From Hemerocallis citrina (Eukaryota > Streptophyta > Magnoliopsida > Asparagales > Asphodelaceae): a stretch of 64,000 nt of DNA. The DNA lies in contig CM030363.1 in assembly GCA_017893485.1 (NCBI GenBank), forward strand, positions 82,934,230 through 82,998,229. Reading direction: 5' to 3'. Each line of letters opens with the position of its first letter. Position 1 is the stretch's first letter. The position numbers were made by a program, and so were the translations under genes. The notes beneath the pieces were generated by a model that was not told the DNA's origin, searched no databases, and saw only the letters and a list, made by a program, of their open reading frames with translations. Positions 21,645 to 32,519 of this stretch are shown piece after piece.

Positions 21645-24026
21645 TGTCACGCCCTGCTTCCGAGTATACGAAAACACAGACACGCAATTAAGACCCAACG
21701 TATGATATAAGTATGCCAACTCATATCATCTATAAGCTGTAAAATACCAGCAAGCTCAACAATACAATAATAATCACATAAACAAGAATAAAATACAATA
21801 ACCAATATATGGGATACAATAACTTACAAAATATCCGAGAATACAAAATGCAGTAACAGTTCGCCAATATCCTTCATTATCTCATCATTTGTACGTGTAT
21901 AATATATAATATTAACTCAAGAAAAAGGAGGGTACCTGTTAGAGCAAGCTACGGGCCGTAAATAGTACAAGCAAAATGAGAATAAGAACAAGGATATAAC
22001 AGGGAGCAAAGAATCATGTAATAGGGAAATGCAAATATATAAATGGGGATCAAGTGTAATGCAAGTAACAACATATAAACGGATTTCAATGTACAATCAA
22101 TCGGTAACAAGAAATCATGTGACAGGAACATGTCATGTAAACGAGAATCATATAACTTGTAACAGAAATCATATAAACTTGTCAAAAGAAATCATGCAAC
22201 TTGTAAACAGGACATGCACGTGCACAGTGTAAGTCTTAAGTCTATCCATATTTTATCAGTTCTATCTAATGCACGCATTCCTACGTCCTATACCACATGT
22301 TCGAGTGCATACAATCAAGTAATGTTTAGACTCTAGTGGGGGATTCTATTGGGTTCTGTACTCGGGAAATCATGTAAAAGGAATCATTTAGTCAAGTGGT
22401 GGATTCTAGAGGTGGTCCACGTAGATTCTAGAGGTGGCCCCTATCATCCAACGACGTGACACTTAGTTCCATGTGACTTGTAAATATATAACATATAATA
22501 TGAACGTGTAATCCGATAATAAATTCTAAAGGTGGCCCCTGTTATCCCACGATGTAGCACTCAGTTCTACGTGTCACTTAGTTCCATGGAGCACGTAACG
22601 AGAATCACTATTTTGGGAAACATGGGCCCCCTTCCGAGTACAATCTCCTATATCGCCCACTACTAGGTATTACCCTTATTACCCCAGCTTGTTATTCTTT
22701 TTATAATAATTAAATATGAACATGCAACAAAGAAAATGGTATCAGGACAGGAACAAGGTGTCACGGGCTATGCAATGCATGTAATATATTGCTGTTCATA
22801 AATGCAAAGAACAACTTATTTATATTTAAAAACATGGAGGTACAAATACTGGACGGCAAGACGTTGCTGTAAAAAAGCTAACTTTCCCGCTGCTATAGGA
22901 AAGCAAATTCATTTACGTCAGGAATTATAGAAACTAGACTCACTGTCGGTTCACGATACATTTTAATAACAGAAACTAGGCCTATCGGTCATTTCCTTAT
23001 GGGTCTACTGTTCAGGCAGCAGGTCCGGATCAAATTCTTATATGTAACAATTAACTATAAATTCATTTCAAAATCTTACAAAAATTATAAATTAACTCCT
23101 AATAATGTCTAGTAACATTCTAGTAAGTCTCATGTCTTAATTTTACTGATAACACATTGTTTTAGTCAATAAATTATGATGGTTTACTTTTAATCAGTAA
23201 TCTGGAAACAAGGAGGTTACAGTACTAAAATCAGTATATCTAGCACTCTATAGATCAGATTTCAGATCCGTCAGTAGTTTTGGAAACTAGATTCAGAGGT
23301 TTATAATTATTATTTATAAAGTTCTAACTGGTTTAAACTGTAACTAGGTCATAATCTCACTACGAGTTAGAACAACAAAATGGGTTTCTATTGTTAACAT
23401 GTTTAAAGTTAATATTTCTACGATATTAATTTACGAATGTAACTATACGATCATATGCAACCACAATCCATTCGAATTATTTTATTCATCTATGTACACA
23501 TTCATATATAACTCTAATTTGTGTTCGTGTAATGTATGCGGGGACAATGAAATTACGATCTTTTTATGGGCATCAAATTACGGAGGCAAATGAATTGATT
23601 CGGTTCAATATATAACAAGCAATTTAATCATGGAAAGATCACAAGGCATGAACAATACGATGGTTCAATCAATTGAGACTTTATAAAGAACATTTTTCAT
23701 GAATATGGACGGTAACGGGTTTAAATCACGATAATCAATATGAATGCTAATTGCGGGAGGTCAAATAAAATGCTTGTATGGAAGAAAAAAAATGTACAAG
23801 AGATACTCGCCTATTAGGTGACGATTTTGATTATGAATGAACGATGGAAGAAGAGAACTCCAATAGAAACGTGCAACGGTAATGATGAGAACAAGCGACG
23901 ATACGCAGCAATTGCAATGACAACAGCAAGTGCAACAACAACAAAAGAGTGGAGCTCGACTCGAGTTTGATTGAATGGCAGCAAGAGTGATCGGGGGTTG
24001 TCGAGGAGTTGATGGTGGCTGCAGGC
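21645..24026 (-). repeat. LTR-X (minus orientation), terminal part
   Basis: The plus strand opens TGTCACGCCCTGCTTCC, which on the minus strand is an LTR end of the GGGGCGTGACA style. It is related, in inverted orientation, to 39077-42169: shared words include ATCACATAAACA, a triple CCTCTAGAATCTAC-type repeat (22395-22480) and a trinucleotide-rich zone. Short ATCATGTAACTTGTAAC-like repeats lie at 22100-22210. The LTR is split at 24026 by Copia-3 and resumes at 30694. No gene is seen inside. Confidence 0.6.
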
Positions 24027-24976
24027 TGTTAGAACCTGAATATAAAATAATAAAAAATCCCAACAGAATTTGCGAAGAAATCAAAAACAAGGAAGAAAAC
24101 AGTAAGTAAAGAATTTGCACAGAGTCGAGATTTGTAATCTCTGTCTTTAAAGCAGAATTCGCTCCGTAGTGTGACGGTTACCGGCGAATTGCTTCCCAGG
24201 ATGCAACTGTACCTTCTCTGAAGAATGCAGCACCCTTGCTTCAGAGACAACGAACTATTGTCTGTGTTGTACTCTCAACTGACACTGACACTGAGGAGAA
24301 GATAAAGAAAATGAAAATGAAAATTTTTCTGTCTGTATGAAAGACTCTGTCTGGTTTTATAGAGGAAAAATTGGACTGGAGACTGTTCAACTGCCATTAC
24401 TCTGTAACAGCAGAGTAATGAGGACTCTTCAGATTCATAACTGGTGAGCCATTACTCTGCTGTTACAGTGTAATGGGCACCAGTTACTGAATCTGAAAAG
24501 CTTTTTCAGTTCAGTAGGGGAAGAGTTGTTTGGGCTAAAAAAAAAAAAAATTAAGCCAGACCAGACCAAGCCAAGCCAAGCCGGACCGAACCGAGCCGAA
24601 GCCGAGGTCGGGGCCGGGCCGGGCACGGGCGCGCGTGTGTGTTTGTCATTTTGGCTAAGTCCTCTCTCCACTACACGTTAGTGGTAACCTCCGAGCCACG
24701 CCCTTTAGTCCAGTTTTCTAGTATATATACTAGAAGAAATCATTTCCAATTTTCGATATGGGACTATCCATTTTTTCCAAGTTGCCAAGTTAGTACATTT
24801 CAAGTACCCAACTTTGGATCAACATTTCTCATTTACACGGAATTCGTTTTTGGCAAGTGAGTATACTACGGAATAGTACTCATCGAGAGGATCGCAATCC
24901 ACTCATTTTCCGGCACTGCCGGTGGCCGGAGCCTGCCTGAATCCGGCCTGGAAAACTGCAAAAATTAATTCCAACA
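24027..24976 (-). repeat. 3' LTR of Copia-3 (950 bp)
   Basis: Minus strand TGTTGGAATTAATT..GGTTCTAACA. It holds a TATA box (minus strand TATAAAA, 24355-24361), a nested inverted repeat just upstream of it (24394-24500) and a GC-rich GGCCGGG/CCGAG tract (about 24545-24635). The purine run ATAGGGGA (minus, about 24977-24984) precedes it as PPT. Confidence 0.93.
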
Positions 24977-25577
24977 ATCCCCTATATTAATGGAAATTAC
25001 CAGACCATGTAATCCAGATACGACAGAAAAACAAAAAACATGACAGAAAGACTCTGAGAGTACAATCGGAAAATCACTGCATCAGGAATGGAAGTAATTT
25101 TTCAACTTTGAACCACCCTTAGTAATTAGCTATCGGATTTACTTGACTAGGTAGTGATCATGATGTCTTGAACTACCCGGGCGTTGATGTGAACCTAGAC
25201 AATAACTATCACACAGTTTCATTTCCTCACAGAACTAAGTTCTCTTGTTGTGTTTATTTTGGCCTTGAACATCCCTGGTTAATCTTGAGTGAACTTGAAG
25301 AATGTAGCCTCTCTTCATTCACCTAGAAACGGTCCCATTTCACACTCACAAGGTGATTGCCCATAAAGAGTATCCTGCTATACCCCACTTTTATTTCAAA
25401 GCTATGGGAATCATTAAAAGCCAAGCTTATCCTAACTATTTGCAGGCAGCACTTGTTTTATCATCCTAAGAATGGGTATGAGATGTTAATCTCTCAGTGC
25501 TTTCGTCGATTCAACAAGATTTAGTTGTCCCTTTGAACCTAGATCTTGGGATCTTCAATTCCTAGGTAGGGTTTCCA
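24977..25577 (-). other. Copia-3 3' untranslated region
   Basis: Between the pol stop (25578) and the 3' LTR. It holds no open frame of note and begins, next to the LTR, with the short polypurine tract. Confidence 0.6.
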
Positions 25578-27495
25578 TCAAGTATTCTCTTTCGTCATAG
25601 GCTTTAAACACATTCCTCTTGATGCTCTCACAACCTGCTCTCGCGACAGATCTTTAGTAAATGGATCCGCTAGGTTGTCGGCCGATTTTATATATTCTAT
25701 AGAGATTACTCCATTTAAGAGCAGTTGTCTAATGGTTTTGTGTCGCCTTCTGATATGACGAGACTTACCATTATACATACAACTCAGTGCCCGTGCTATA
25801 GCCGATTGGCTGTCACAGTGTATACATAAGGCAGGCACTGGTTTTTCCCACATTGGAATATCCTCTAAGAAGTTTCGAAGCCATTCTGCTTCCTCTGCCG
25901 CATTGTCTAAAGCAATAAACTCAGATTCCATGGTGGATCTGGCCAATAGCGTTTGTTTAGAGGATTTCCATGACACAGCTGCACCACCAAGTGTGAAAAC
26001 ATATCCACTTGTGGATTTTGAGTTCTTTGAGTCCGATATCCAGTTGGCATCACTGTAGCCTTCCAGTACTGCTGGATATCTGGTGTAATGCAGCGCATAA
26101 CTCTGAGTATGTCACAAGTAGTTCAATACTCTAGTTATTCCTTTCTAGTGACTTCATCCTGGATTACTCGTGTATCGGCTTAGTACATTTACCGAATGTG
26201 CTAGATCCGGTCTTGTACAATTTGTTAGGTACATCAGACTACCGATTACACGTGTATATTCTAGTTGTGATATGCTTTCGCCTGTGTTTTTGAACAAGTA
26301 AAGACTTGGATCGACGAGACTCTTTGCTGTCCCATTGGAGTAATTCTTAAATCTTTCAAGTACTTTCTCAGCATAATGAGCTTGAGACAAAGTAATCCCC
26401 TCAGATGTCCTGGAAACTTTGATTCCTAGGATGACATCTGCAACTCCCAAATCTTTCATGTCAAACTTGCCACTAAGCATGCTCTTAGTTTGTTTGATAA
26501 TGTCGTTATTGCTTCCAATAATGAGCATGTCGTCTACGTATAGACAGACCAGAATGTATCCATTTGGAGTATCTTTGATGTAGATACATTTATCGCATTC
26601 ATTTATTTTGAAACCATTTGACATCATAACATTGTCAAATTTTTCATGCCACTGCTTTGGAGCTTGTTTCAGGCCGTACAATGATTTTACAAGTCTGCAC
26701 ACCTTGTTTTCCTGTCCAGGAACTACGTAACCCTCAGGTTGTTTCATGTATATTTCTTCTTCTAAGTCCCCATTTAGAAATGCAGTTTTAACATCCATTT
26801 GATGTATTTTCAGGTTACGTAGAGCTGCAATAGCTATCAACATTCTTATTGATGTTATTCTTGTAACTGGGGAATATGTATCGAAGAAATCTAGGCCTTC
26901 TTTTTGCCTAAATCCGTGTACCACAAGTCTAGCCTTATGCTTCTTTATTGAACCATCTGGTTTCAATTTTTGTTTGAAAATCTATTTGCATCCTAGAGCT
27001 TTACATCCAGAAGGCAAGTCGACTAGCTCCCATGTATGATTTTGCATAATGGAGTCTATTTCACTTTTGATTGTTTCCTTCCACATAGGAGCATCAGGTA
27101 TAGACATGGCTTTCTTGAACGTTCTGGGCTCATTCTCTAACAGAAAGGCCATAACAAAAGTCAGGACCGAATGATTTTGATGTTCTAGCCCGTTTACTTC
27201 GTCTAGGCTCATCAGTATCATGTTCTGGTTCATCAACTGAAGTGCTTGCATTCCCTTGTTCACGTGTACGTTTGGGGTACGTAGTATCCTTGCACGGAAA
27301 CACGTGTTCAAAGAAGGAAGCATTCTTTGATTCCATTATTGTATTCACATGGATATCCGGTATATCCGATTTGTATACCAAGAACCGATATGCACTACTG
27401 TTGTGTGCATAGCCTATGAATATGCAATCAATCGTCTTAGGTCCGATGGTGACCTGTTTCGGGTTAGGTACTGCCACTTTTGCTAGACACCCCAC
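25578..27495 (-). pseudogene. Copia-3 integrase C-terminus, reverse transcriptase, RNase H
   Basis: Continues the polyprotein in shifted frames. 27495-27130 is the integrase C-terminus (IDCIFIGYAHNSSAYRF) and a Lys/Arg-rich linker. 27323-26154 is RT, with EIDSIMQNHTWELVDLP, DVKTAFLNGDLEEEIYMKQ, SLYGLKQAPKQWHEKFD, LYVDDMLIIGS and DMKDLGVADVILGIKVSRT. 25976-25578 is RNase H ([38 protein letters not shown]). Breaks are a frameshift near 27150, a TAG for the conserved Trp in GCK-W-IF (26982-26984), and stops near 26155 and 26100. Confidence 0.93.
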
Positions 27496-29675
27496 ACTTT
27501 GAGGTATTTATACGAAGGTAAGTTACCTTTCCACAATTCATATGGTATCTTGCCGGTTTTCTTGTGAGGTATTTTGTTGAGAATGTAGTTGGCAGTCAGC
27601 AATGCTTCCCCCCACATGTTTTGAGGTAAGCCAGAATTCAACAACAAGGCATTCATCATCTCCTTTAGAGTTCGGTTTTTGCGCTCGGCAGTACCGTTTG
27701 ATTCGGGTGAGTAGGGAGCAGTTGTCTGATGAACTATTCCATGTTCCGAGCAGAACATGTTAAATGGTGCATGATATTCTCCTCCTCTATCACTTCTAAC
27801 GATTTTAATCATTTTGCCAAGTTGATTCTCAACCTCAAGTTTATATTCTTTGAATTTATCCAAAGCCTCATTTTTGCAATGTAACAAATATACATAACAG
27901 AATTTTGTGCAATCGTCTATGAAAGTCACAACGTACTTTTTGCCACCTTTGGTCTGCACATATTTTAAGTCACACAGATCCGTGTGAATAAGACCTAGAG
28001 GTTTTGTGTTTCTTTCTACAGAACGTGATGGTGTTTTAGTGAGTTTGGCCTCCGTGCAAACTTTACATTTTTCTGAGTTATCTACCTTAAATTTTGGTAA
28101 CAAATTCATGTTAACTAATCTACGCATAGAATTTACATTAACATGGCCTAGTCTTTCATGCCAAACAGAGGAAGACTCAACAACATAGGCAATAGGAGTT
28201 ATTTCATTAACTTTGGGAACAGCAGGAACAGTAGTTTTAGGGATGACTGTCATTACATTAAACTTGAACAGTCCATCCTTTACATATCCTTTACCCAAGT
28301 ATACCCCATTCTTAGACAGTACAAAATTATCAGAAACAAGTACAACTTTAAACCCATTCTTGCTTAGCAAAGAACCTGATATTAAGTTCTTTCTAATGTC
28401 TGGGACATGCAGCACATTTGTGAGTGTTAGCTCTTTGCCTGAAGTCATTTTCAGCACTATCTTCCCTGTTTCTTCAATTTTGGAGGTGGAAGAGTTTCCC
28501 AAGAACAGCTGTTCATCTTTGTTGCACTTCTGGTAGAAGGTGAACATTTCCTTGTCCGAGCAGATATGCTTGGTGGCCCCAGTATCGTACCACCATTCAC
28601 GAGGATTGCTCCCCACAAGATTGACCTCGGACACTACAGCACAGAGGTCCAGGTCAGAGAGACCAGTGGACAAGTTCTCAGCTATGTGTGCGTGGGATTT
28701 TTCATTCCCTTTTATATGTCCTGTTCCTGAATGGTTACTGTCCTTACTGCGGCACTCAGAAATTTTGTGCCCCAACTTACCACACTTGTGGCATTTCCCA
28801 GCAAACCTCTTTGCAAGAGGTTTTTTGTTTGAGGCCTGTGGCAGAAATTTCATCTTCTTGCCCTTCTGTTCGTGCTCCACCACATTGGCCTTTTCTATGG
28901 ACTGATTTCCATAGGACCTGTCAACCTTGCGATTCTCTTCTTCGATCCGCAATCTGACAATTAGATCTTCAAGAGACATCTCCTTTCGCTTGTGTTTGAG
29001 GTAGTTCTTGAAGTCTTTCCACCCAGGTAGAAGTTTTTCAATGAACGCTACAACCTGAAATGGCTCGCACAGCGTCATACTCTCTACAGCAATGTTGTGC
29101 ATTATAACCTGCAGTTCTTGGACTTGACTCACCACAGTTTTGGAGTCAATCATCTTGTAGTACAGAAATTTGCCAACAACAAATTTCTTGGACCCGGCGT
29201 CTTCTGTTTTGTACTTCTTTTCCAGGGACCCCCACAGGAGTTTGGACGTCTTGAAGACACAGTAGACGTTGTACAGGGAGTCTACCAAACCATTCAGGAT
29301 GTAGTTCCTGCAGAGGTAGTCGCCCTGAGTCCACGCATCAACTGCAGCAACGGAGTGTGCATCTATTGGCGCCAGCATCGGGGTAGATTCAGTAAGAAAT
29401 CTGTCCAGCTTCAATGTGGTCAGGTAGAACTGCATCTTCCCTTTCCACTTTTTGAATCCAGTTCCATTGAACTTGTTCAGTTTTTCTCCCACGGTTATGT
29501 GCGTGGGCAGAACGACCGAATGTGCCGCAACCAATTGTGCAGTCACATTTTGGGTCATCAGTGTTTCGGTACTGAGAAGCCCATTAGCAACGTCAGATGG
29601 TGTGTTCTCCATGTTCTTGTTTTTTCTGAAATTGTTCGAAACAGAAACTGTTAGTTGGTTTTTTCCGAACAGCAC
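27483..29675 (-). CDS. Copia-3 Gag, protease and integrase core
   Basis: A single open frame of 730 codons. Gag (about residues 20-330) has KKWKGKMQFYLTTLKLDRFL and the zinc knuckle CHKCGKLGHKISEC. Protease follows with WWYDTGATKHICSD, its catalytic Asp kept. Integrase has the HH-CC domain (HERLGHVNVNSMRRL, CKVCTEAKLTK) and DDE core residues in IHTDLCDLKY, VRSDRGGEY and SPESNGTAERKNRTLKEM. An inner ATG at 29612 (MENTPSDVANG) may be the true start. It ends YLKVWGV-stop because one base is missing before the next integrase codon. Confidence 0.92.
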   Translation of the reverse strand: MLFGKNQLTVSVSNNFRKNKNMENTPSDVANGLLSTETLMTQNVTAQLVAAHSVVLPTHITVGEKLNKFNGTGFKKWKGKMQFYLTTLKLDRFLTESTPMLAPIDAHSVAAVDAWTQGDYLCRNYILNGLVDSLYNVYCVFKTSKLLWGSLEKKYKTEDAGSKKFVVGKFLYYKMIDSKTVVSQVQELQVIMHNIAVESMTLCEPFQVVAFIEKLLPGWKDFKNYLKHKRKEMSLEDLIVRLRIEEENRKVDRSYGNQSIEKANVVEHEQKGKKMKFLPQASNKKPLAKRFAGKCHKCGKLGHKISECRSKDSNHSGTGHIKGNEKSHAHIAENLSTGLSDLDLCAVVSEVNLVGSNPREWWYDTGATKHICSDKEMFTFYQKCNKDEQLFLGNSSTSKIEETGKIVLKMTSGKELTLTNVLHVPDIRKNLISGSLLSKNGFKVVLVSDNFVLSKNGVYLGKGYVKDGLFKFNVMTVIPKTTVPAVPKVNEITPIAYVVESSSVWHERLGHVNVNSMRRLVNMNLLPKFKVDNSEKCKVCTEAKLTKTPSRSVERNTKPLGLIHTDLCDLKYVQTKGGKKYVVTFIDDCTKFCYVYLLHCKNEALDKFKEYKLEVENQLGKMIKIVRSDRGGEYHAPFNMFCSEHGIVHQTTAPYSPESNGTAERKNRTLKEMMNALLLNSGLPQNMWGEALLTANYILNKIPHKKTGKIPYELWKGNLPSYKYLKVWGV

Positions 29676-29735
29676 CTGTAAACAGACTTCACAAAACTGT
29701 TAGAATGTGTGAGGAAAAAAATTCTGCTTTAAGAT
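29676..29735 (-). other. Copia-3 leader; primer site not canonical
   Basis: On the minus strand the LTR end (..CTAACA) is followed by ATCTTAAAGCAGAATT, not by TGGTATCAGAG or another TGG-starting tRNA complement. The word TTTAAAGCAGAATTC also occurs inside the LTR (24155-24170). Confidence 0.55.
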
Positions 29736-30688
29736 TGTTAGAACCTGAAAATAAAATAATAAAAAATCCCAACAGAATTTGCGAAGAAATCAAAAACAAG
29801 GAAGAAAACAGTCAGTAAAGAATTTGCACAGAGTCGAGATTTGTAATCTCTGTCCTTAAAGGAGAATTCGCCCCGTAGTGTGACGGTTACCGGCGAATTG
29901 CTTCCCAGGATGCAACTGTACCTTCTCTGAAGAATGCAGCACCCTTGCTTCAGAGATAATGAACTATTGTCTGTGTTGTACTCTCAACTGACACTGACAC
30001 AGAGGAGAAGATGAAGAAAACGAAAATAAAATTTTTTCTGTCTGCATGAAAGACTCTATCTGGTTTTATAGAGGAAAAATTGGACTGGAGACTGTTCAGC
30101 TGCCATTACTCTGTAACAGCAGAGTAATGGGGTCTCTTCAGATTCATAACTGGTGAGCCATTACTCTACTGTTACAGAGTAATGGGCACCAGTTACTGAA
30201 TCTGAAAAGCCTTTTAGTTCAGTAGGGAAAGAGTTGTCTGGGCTAAAAAAAAAAAAAATTAAGCCAGACCAGACCAGACCAGACCAGACAAAGCCAAGCC
30301 GAGCCGAGCTGGATTGGACCGGACCGGACCGAAGCCGAAGCCGAGGTCGAGGCCGGGGCCGGGGCCGGAGCCGGAGCCGGTGCCGGGCCGGGCCGGGCGG
30401 CCCCGGGCAACGCCCTTTAGTCCAGTTTTCTAGTATATATACTAGAAGAAATCATTTCCAATTTCCGATATGGGACTATCCATTTTCTCCAAGTTGCCAA
30501 GTTAGTACATTTCAAGTACCCAACTTTGGATCAACATTTCTCATTCATACGGAATTCATTTTTGGCAAGTGAGTATACTACGGAATAGTACTCGTCGAGA
30601 GGATCGCAATCCACTCATTTTCCGGCGCCGCCGGTGGCCAGAGCCTGCCGAAATCCGGCCTGGAAAACTGCAAAAATTAATTCCAACA
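29736..30688 (-). repeat. 5' LTR of Copia-3 (953 bp)
   Basis: Collinear with 24027-24976. TATA (minus) at 30064-30070, inverted repeat 30104-30210, and a GC-rich tract at 30255-30410 that differs in length and unit make-up from the other LTR. Confidence 0.94.
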
Positions 30689-30693
30689 CAGGC

Positions 30694-31794
30694 GACGAGA
30701 GTTTAGTGCAGCGAGAGGAAGGAGGGGCTGTGGTCGATGAGGGAGGCTGCGGATGAGAGGGACAAAGCTTGGTGGTTGCTGTAGCTTCAGGCGTGGCGTA
30801 GCTGAAGGGAAAGATGATGGCAGCGATGGTGGAGTCCGGGAGTTGATGGCAGGGCAGGGATAGCACTACAGCGGTGTCGGGGTTGTGTTGCGGTGGCTCG
30901 ATGGCAGTGCTGGGGTGGATCCCAACCGTCGAGGAGGTGCTGCAGTGGCGGTCGCTGCGGAGGAGCTCGGGAGTGTTGTCGGAGTTTGAAGAGGAGGATT
31001 AGCGGCGGGGCACAGTATTACGGCTGTGGTGGTAGGCAGCGGCGAGGAGTAGGGGCCGGTTGTTGTCGATGATGGGAGCAGCGAGAGGAAGAAGAGGCAC
31101 CGGATATAGCAGGGGCTTAGTGTTGGAGGCTGTCGATGAGGATGCAGGTGTTGGGGCTGGTCGCTGATGGTGGCTCGAGCGATGGTGAGGCCATGGCAGT
31201 ATGAGATGGAGTTCGGAGGATTAGGGGAAGAAGAAGCTCGGGTTGAGTTTGCTGAAGAAGAGAAGGGAATGAGAGTAATTAGTGTGTAATTAATTAGGAT
31301 TAGATAGTAAGACAATTAATTGAGGGTTATGGGGAATGGGGCCCGGATTTGTGGGGGAGTTAGGAACAAATCATGGGATGATTAAGTGGACCAATTAGTT
31401 GAGATTTGATCATAGGGGTGTGCTTGGCTGCAGTAGAAGAAAAGGGATTATTAGGGTTTGGTTAAGATTTGTATGAGTTTGGATTTCTTTTTGTTTGGGC
31501 TTCCAATATTAATAATATAAATAGAAGGAATATAAGATTGGGCTTCAATCAATAATAAGATAATGAAATAATTATGGTATAGACTAGGAATTAAATATGG
31601 CTAAAAAAATAAATAATAAAACAAATTATAGGATGGGCTAGGATTGGGCTTTCTATATTAATAATAATACATATAGAAGCAAATATGATTGTGTTTCATT
31701 CAATAATAAAATATTGAAATACTTATAGTATGAATTAGAGGACTGGGCTACTGTACAAGAAAGTAAGAAAAACTACAAAACTAAAAATACAACA
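30694..31794 (-). repeat. LTR-X (minus orientation), proximal part
   Basis: Continuation of LTR-X beyond Copia-3. GGT/GCTG-rich text at 30700-31250 gives a Pro/Ser/Thr-rich minus-strand frame (31315-30866), probably low complexity. AT-rich text follows, with a roughly 165-bp imperfect tandem duplication (TGGGCTTCCAATATTAATAA and TGGGCTTTCTATATTAATAA, about 31498 and 31648). The minus-strand LTR start is placed at 31794 (TGTTGTATTTTTAG), preceded by the purine run TTAGAGGAGTTA. Confidence 0.5.
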
Positions 31795-31819
31795 TAACTC
31801 CTCTAACATACTTGTAAGG

Positions 31820-32510
31820 GTGGGAAAAATTCACTCATAAAGCAACATCTAGAGTACAGAATGAGCAAAAGCCATCTCTCGAACAATCTGACTGGATGGT
31901 ATAAAGTTGACAAGTGTCCACCCAATCAGTCAAGAGTTGGTCCAATCGGTAGATCCTCGTCGTTTTATTCATAAACCTGGAAAGCTCTGGCATTCATCCC
32001 TTTCGGTCTCGTTGTCGCACCTGTGACCCAAAAGAAAATAAGATACATAAGGTGAGTTAAATTAACAAAATTACTTTTACTTGTCTGACAAAAATAAAAG
32101 TTATTTATATAAAGCCATAAACCTAGGTTATTACAGCGGTGGTGATATCCCAAGCTTCCTTCATCTCATGTTTGACACTAGCAAATTAGGGCATGTCCAT
32201 AAATCCTCATAGTAAGGGGATAATCGTTTGTTTTGAAGGCTGTTAGGACCTCGACCCAAACTACTTTAGTCCAATGACATTCGATGATAAGATGGTCTAT
32301 GGTCTTAGTGGTTGTATAGTAGAAACCGAAGTTGGTCATAATGATAGGTTGTCTTTTAACCAGGTCTCCCTTGTGAGGAACGTGTGATGATGATTTGTTT
32401 TGAGGAAAATGTGGAATATAGCCACACTGTTTCATTAATAAGGAGTTAACAAAACAACCCAGAGTACTGGCAATGTACATCATGCTAACATATCAAGACA
32501 GAAAATAAAA
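31820..32510 (-). pseudogene. LINE-A: truncated LINE 3' end
   Basis: Minus-strand frame 32483-32178 holds a zf-RVT-like end (TIDHLIIECHWTKVVWVEVL), which lies at the 3' end of plant LINE ORF2. The same segment, more decayed, recurs at about 32670-33080 in LINE-B with shared words AAAATAAGATACATAA and TCCTCATA.. in order. So LINE-A is a short, 5'-truncated relative lying just downstream of LINE-B. Confidence 0.65.
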
Positions 32511-32519
32511 TATAATTCC

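Larger units (their letters stand above)
24027..30688 (-). mobile_element. Copia-3: nearly complete Ty1/copia retrotransposon
   Basis: LTRs 24027-24976 and 29736-30688 (950 and 953 bp), flanked by the 5-bp duplication CAGGC (24022-24026 and 30689-30693). Gag to RNase H reads on the minus strand at 29675-25578 with only two frameshifts and a few stops. Perfect TSD, near-identical LTRs and long open frames make it one of the younger insertions here. It sits inside LTR-X. The primer site is not the usual TGG type. Confidence 0.95.

Noticed and set aside
28006..29703. Plus-strand frames over Copia-3 gag-protease, up to 185 codons
   Set aside because: Shadows of the 730-codon minus-strand frame, which carries gag, protease and integrase motifs.
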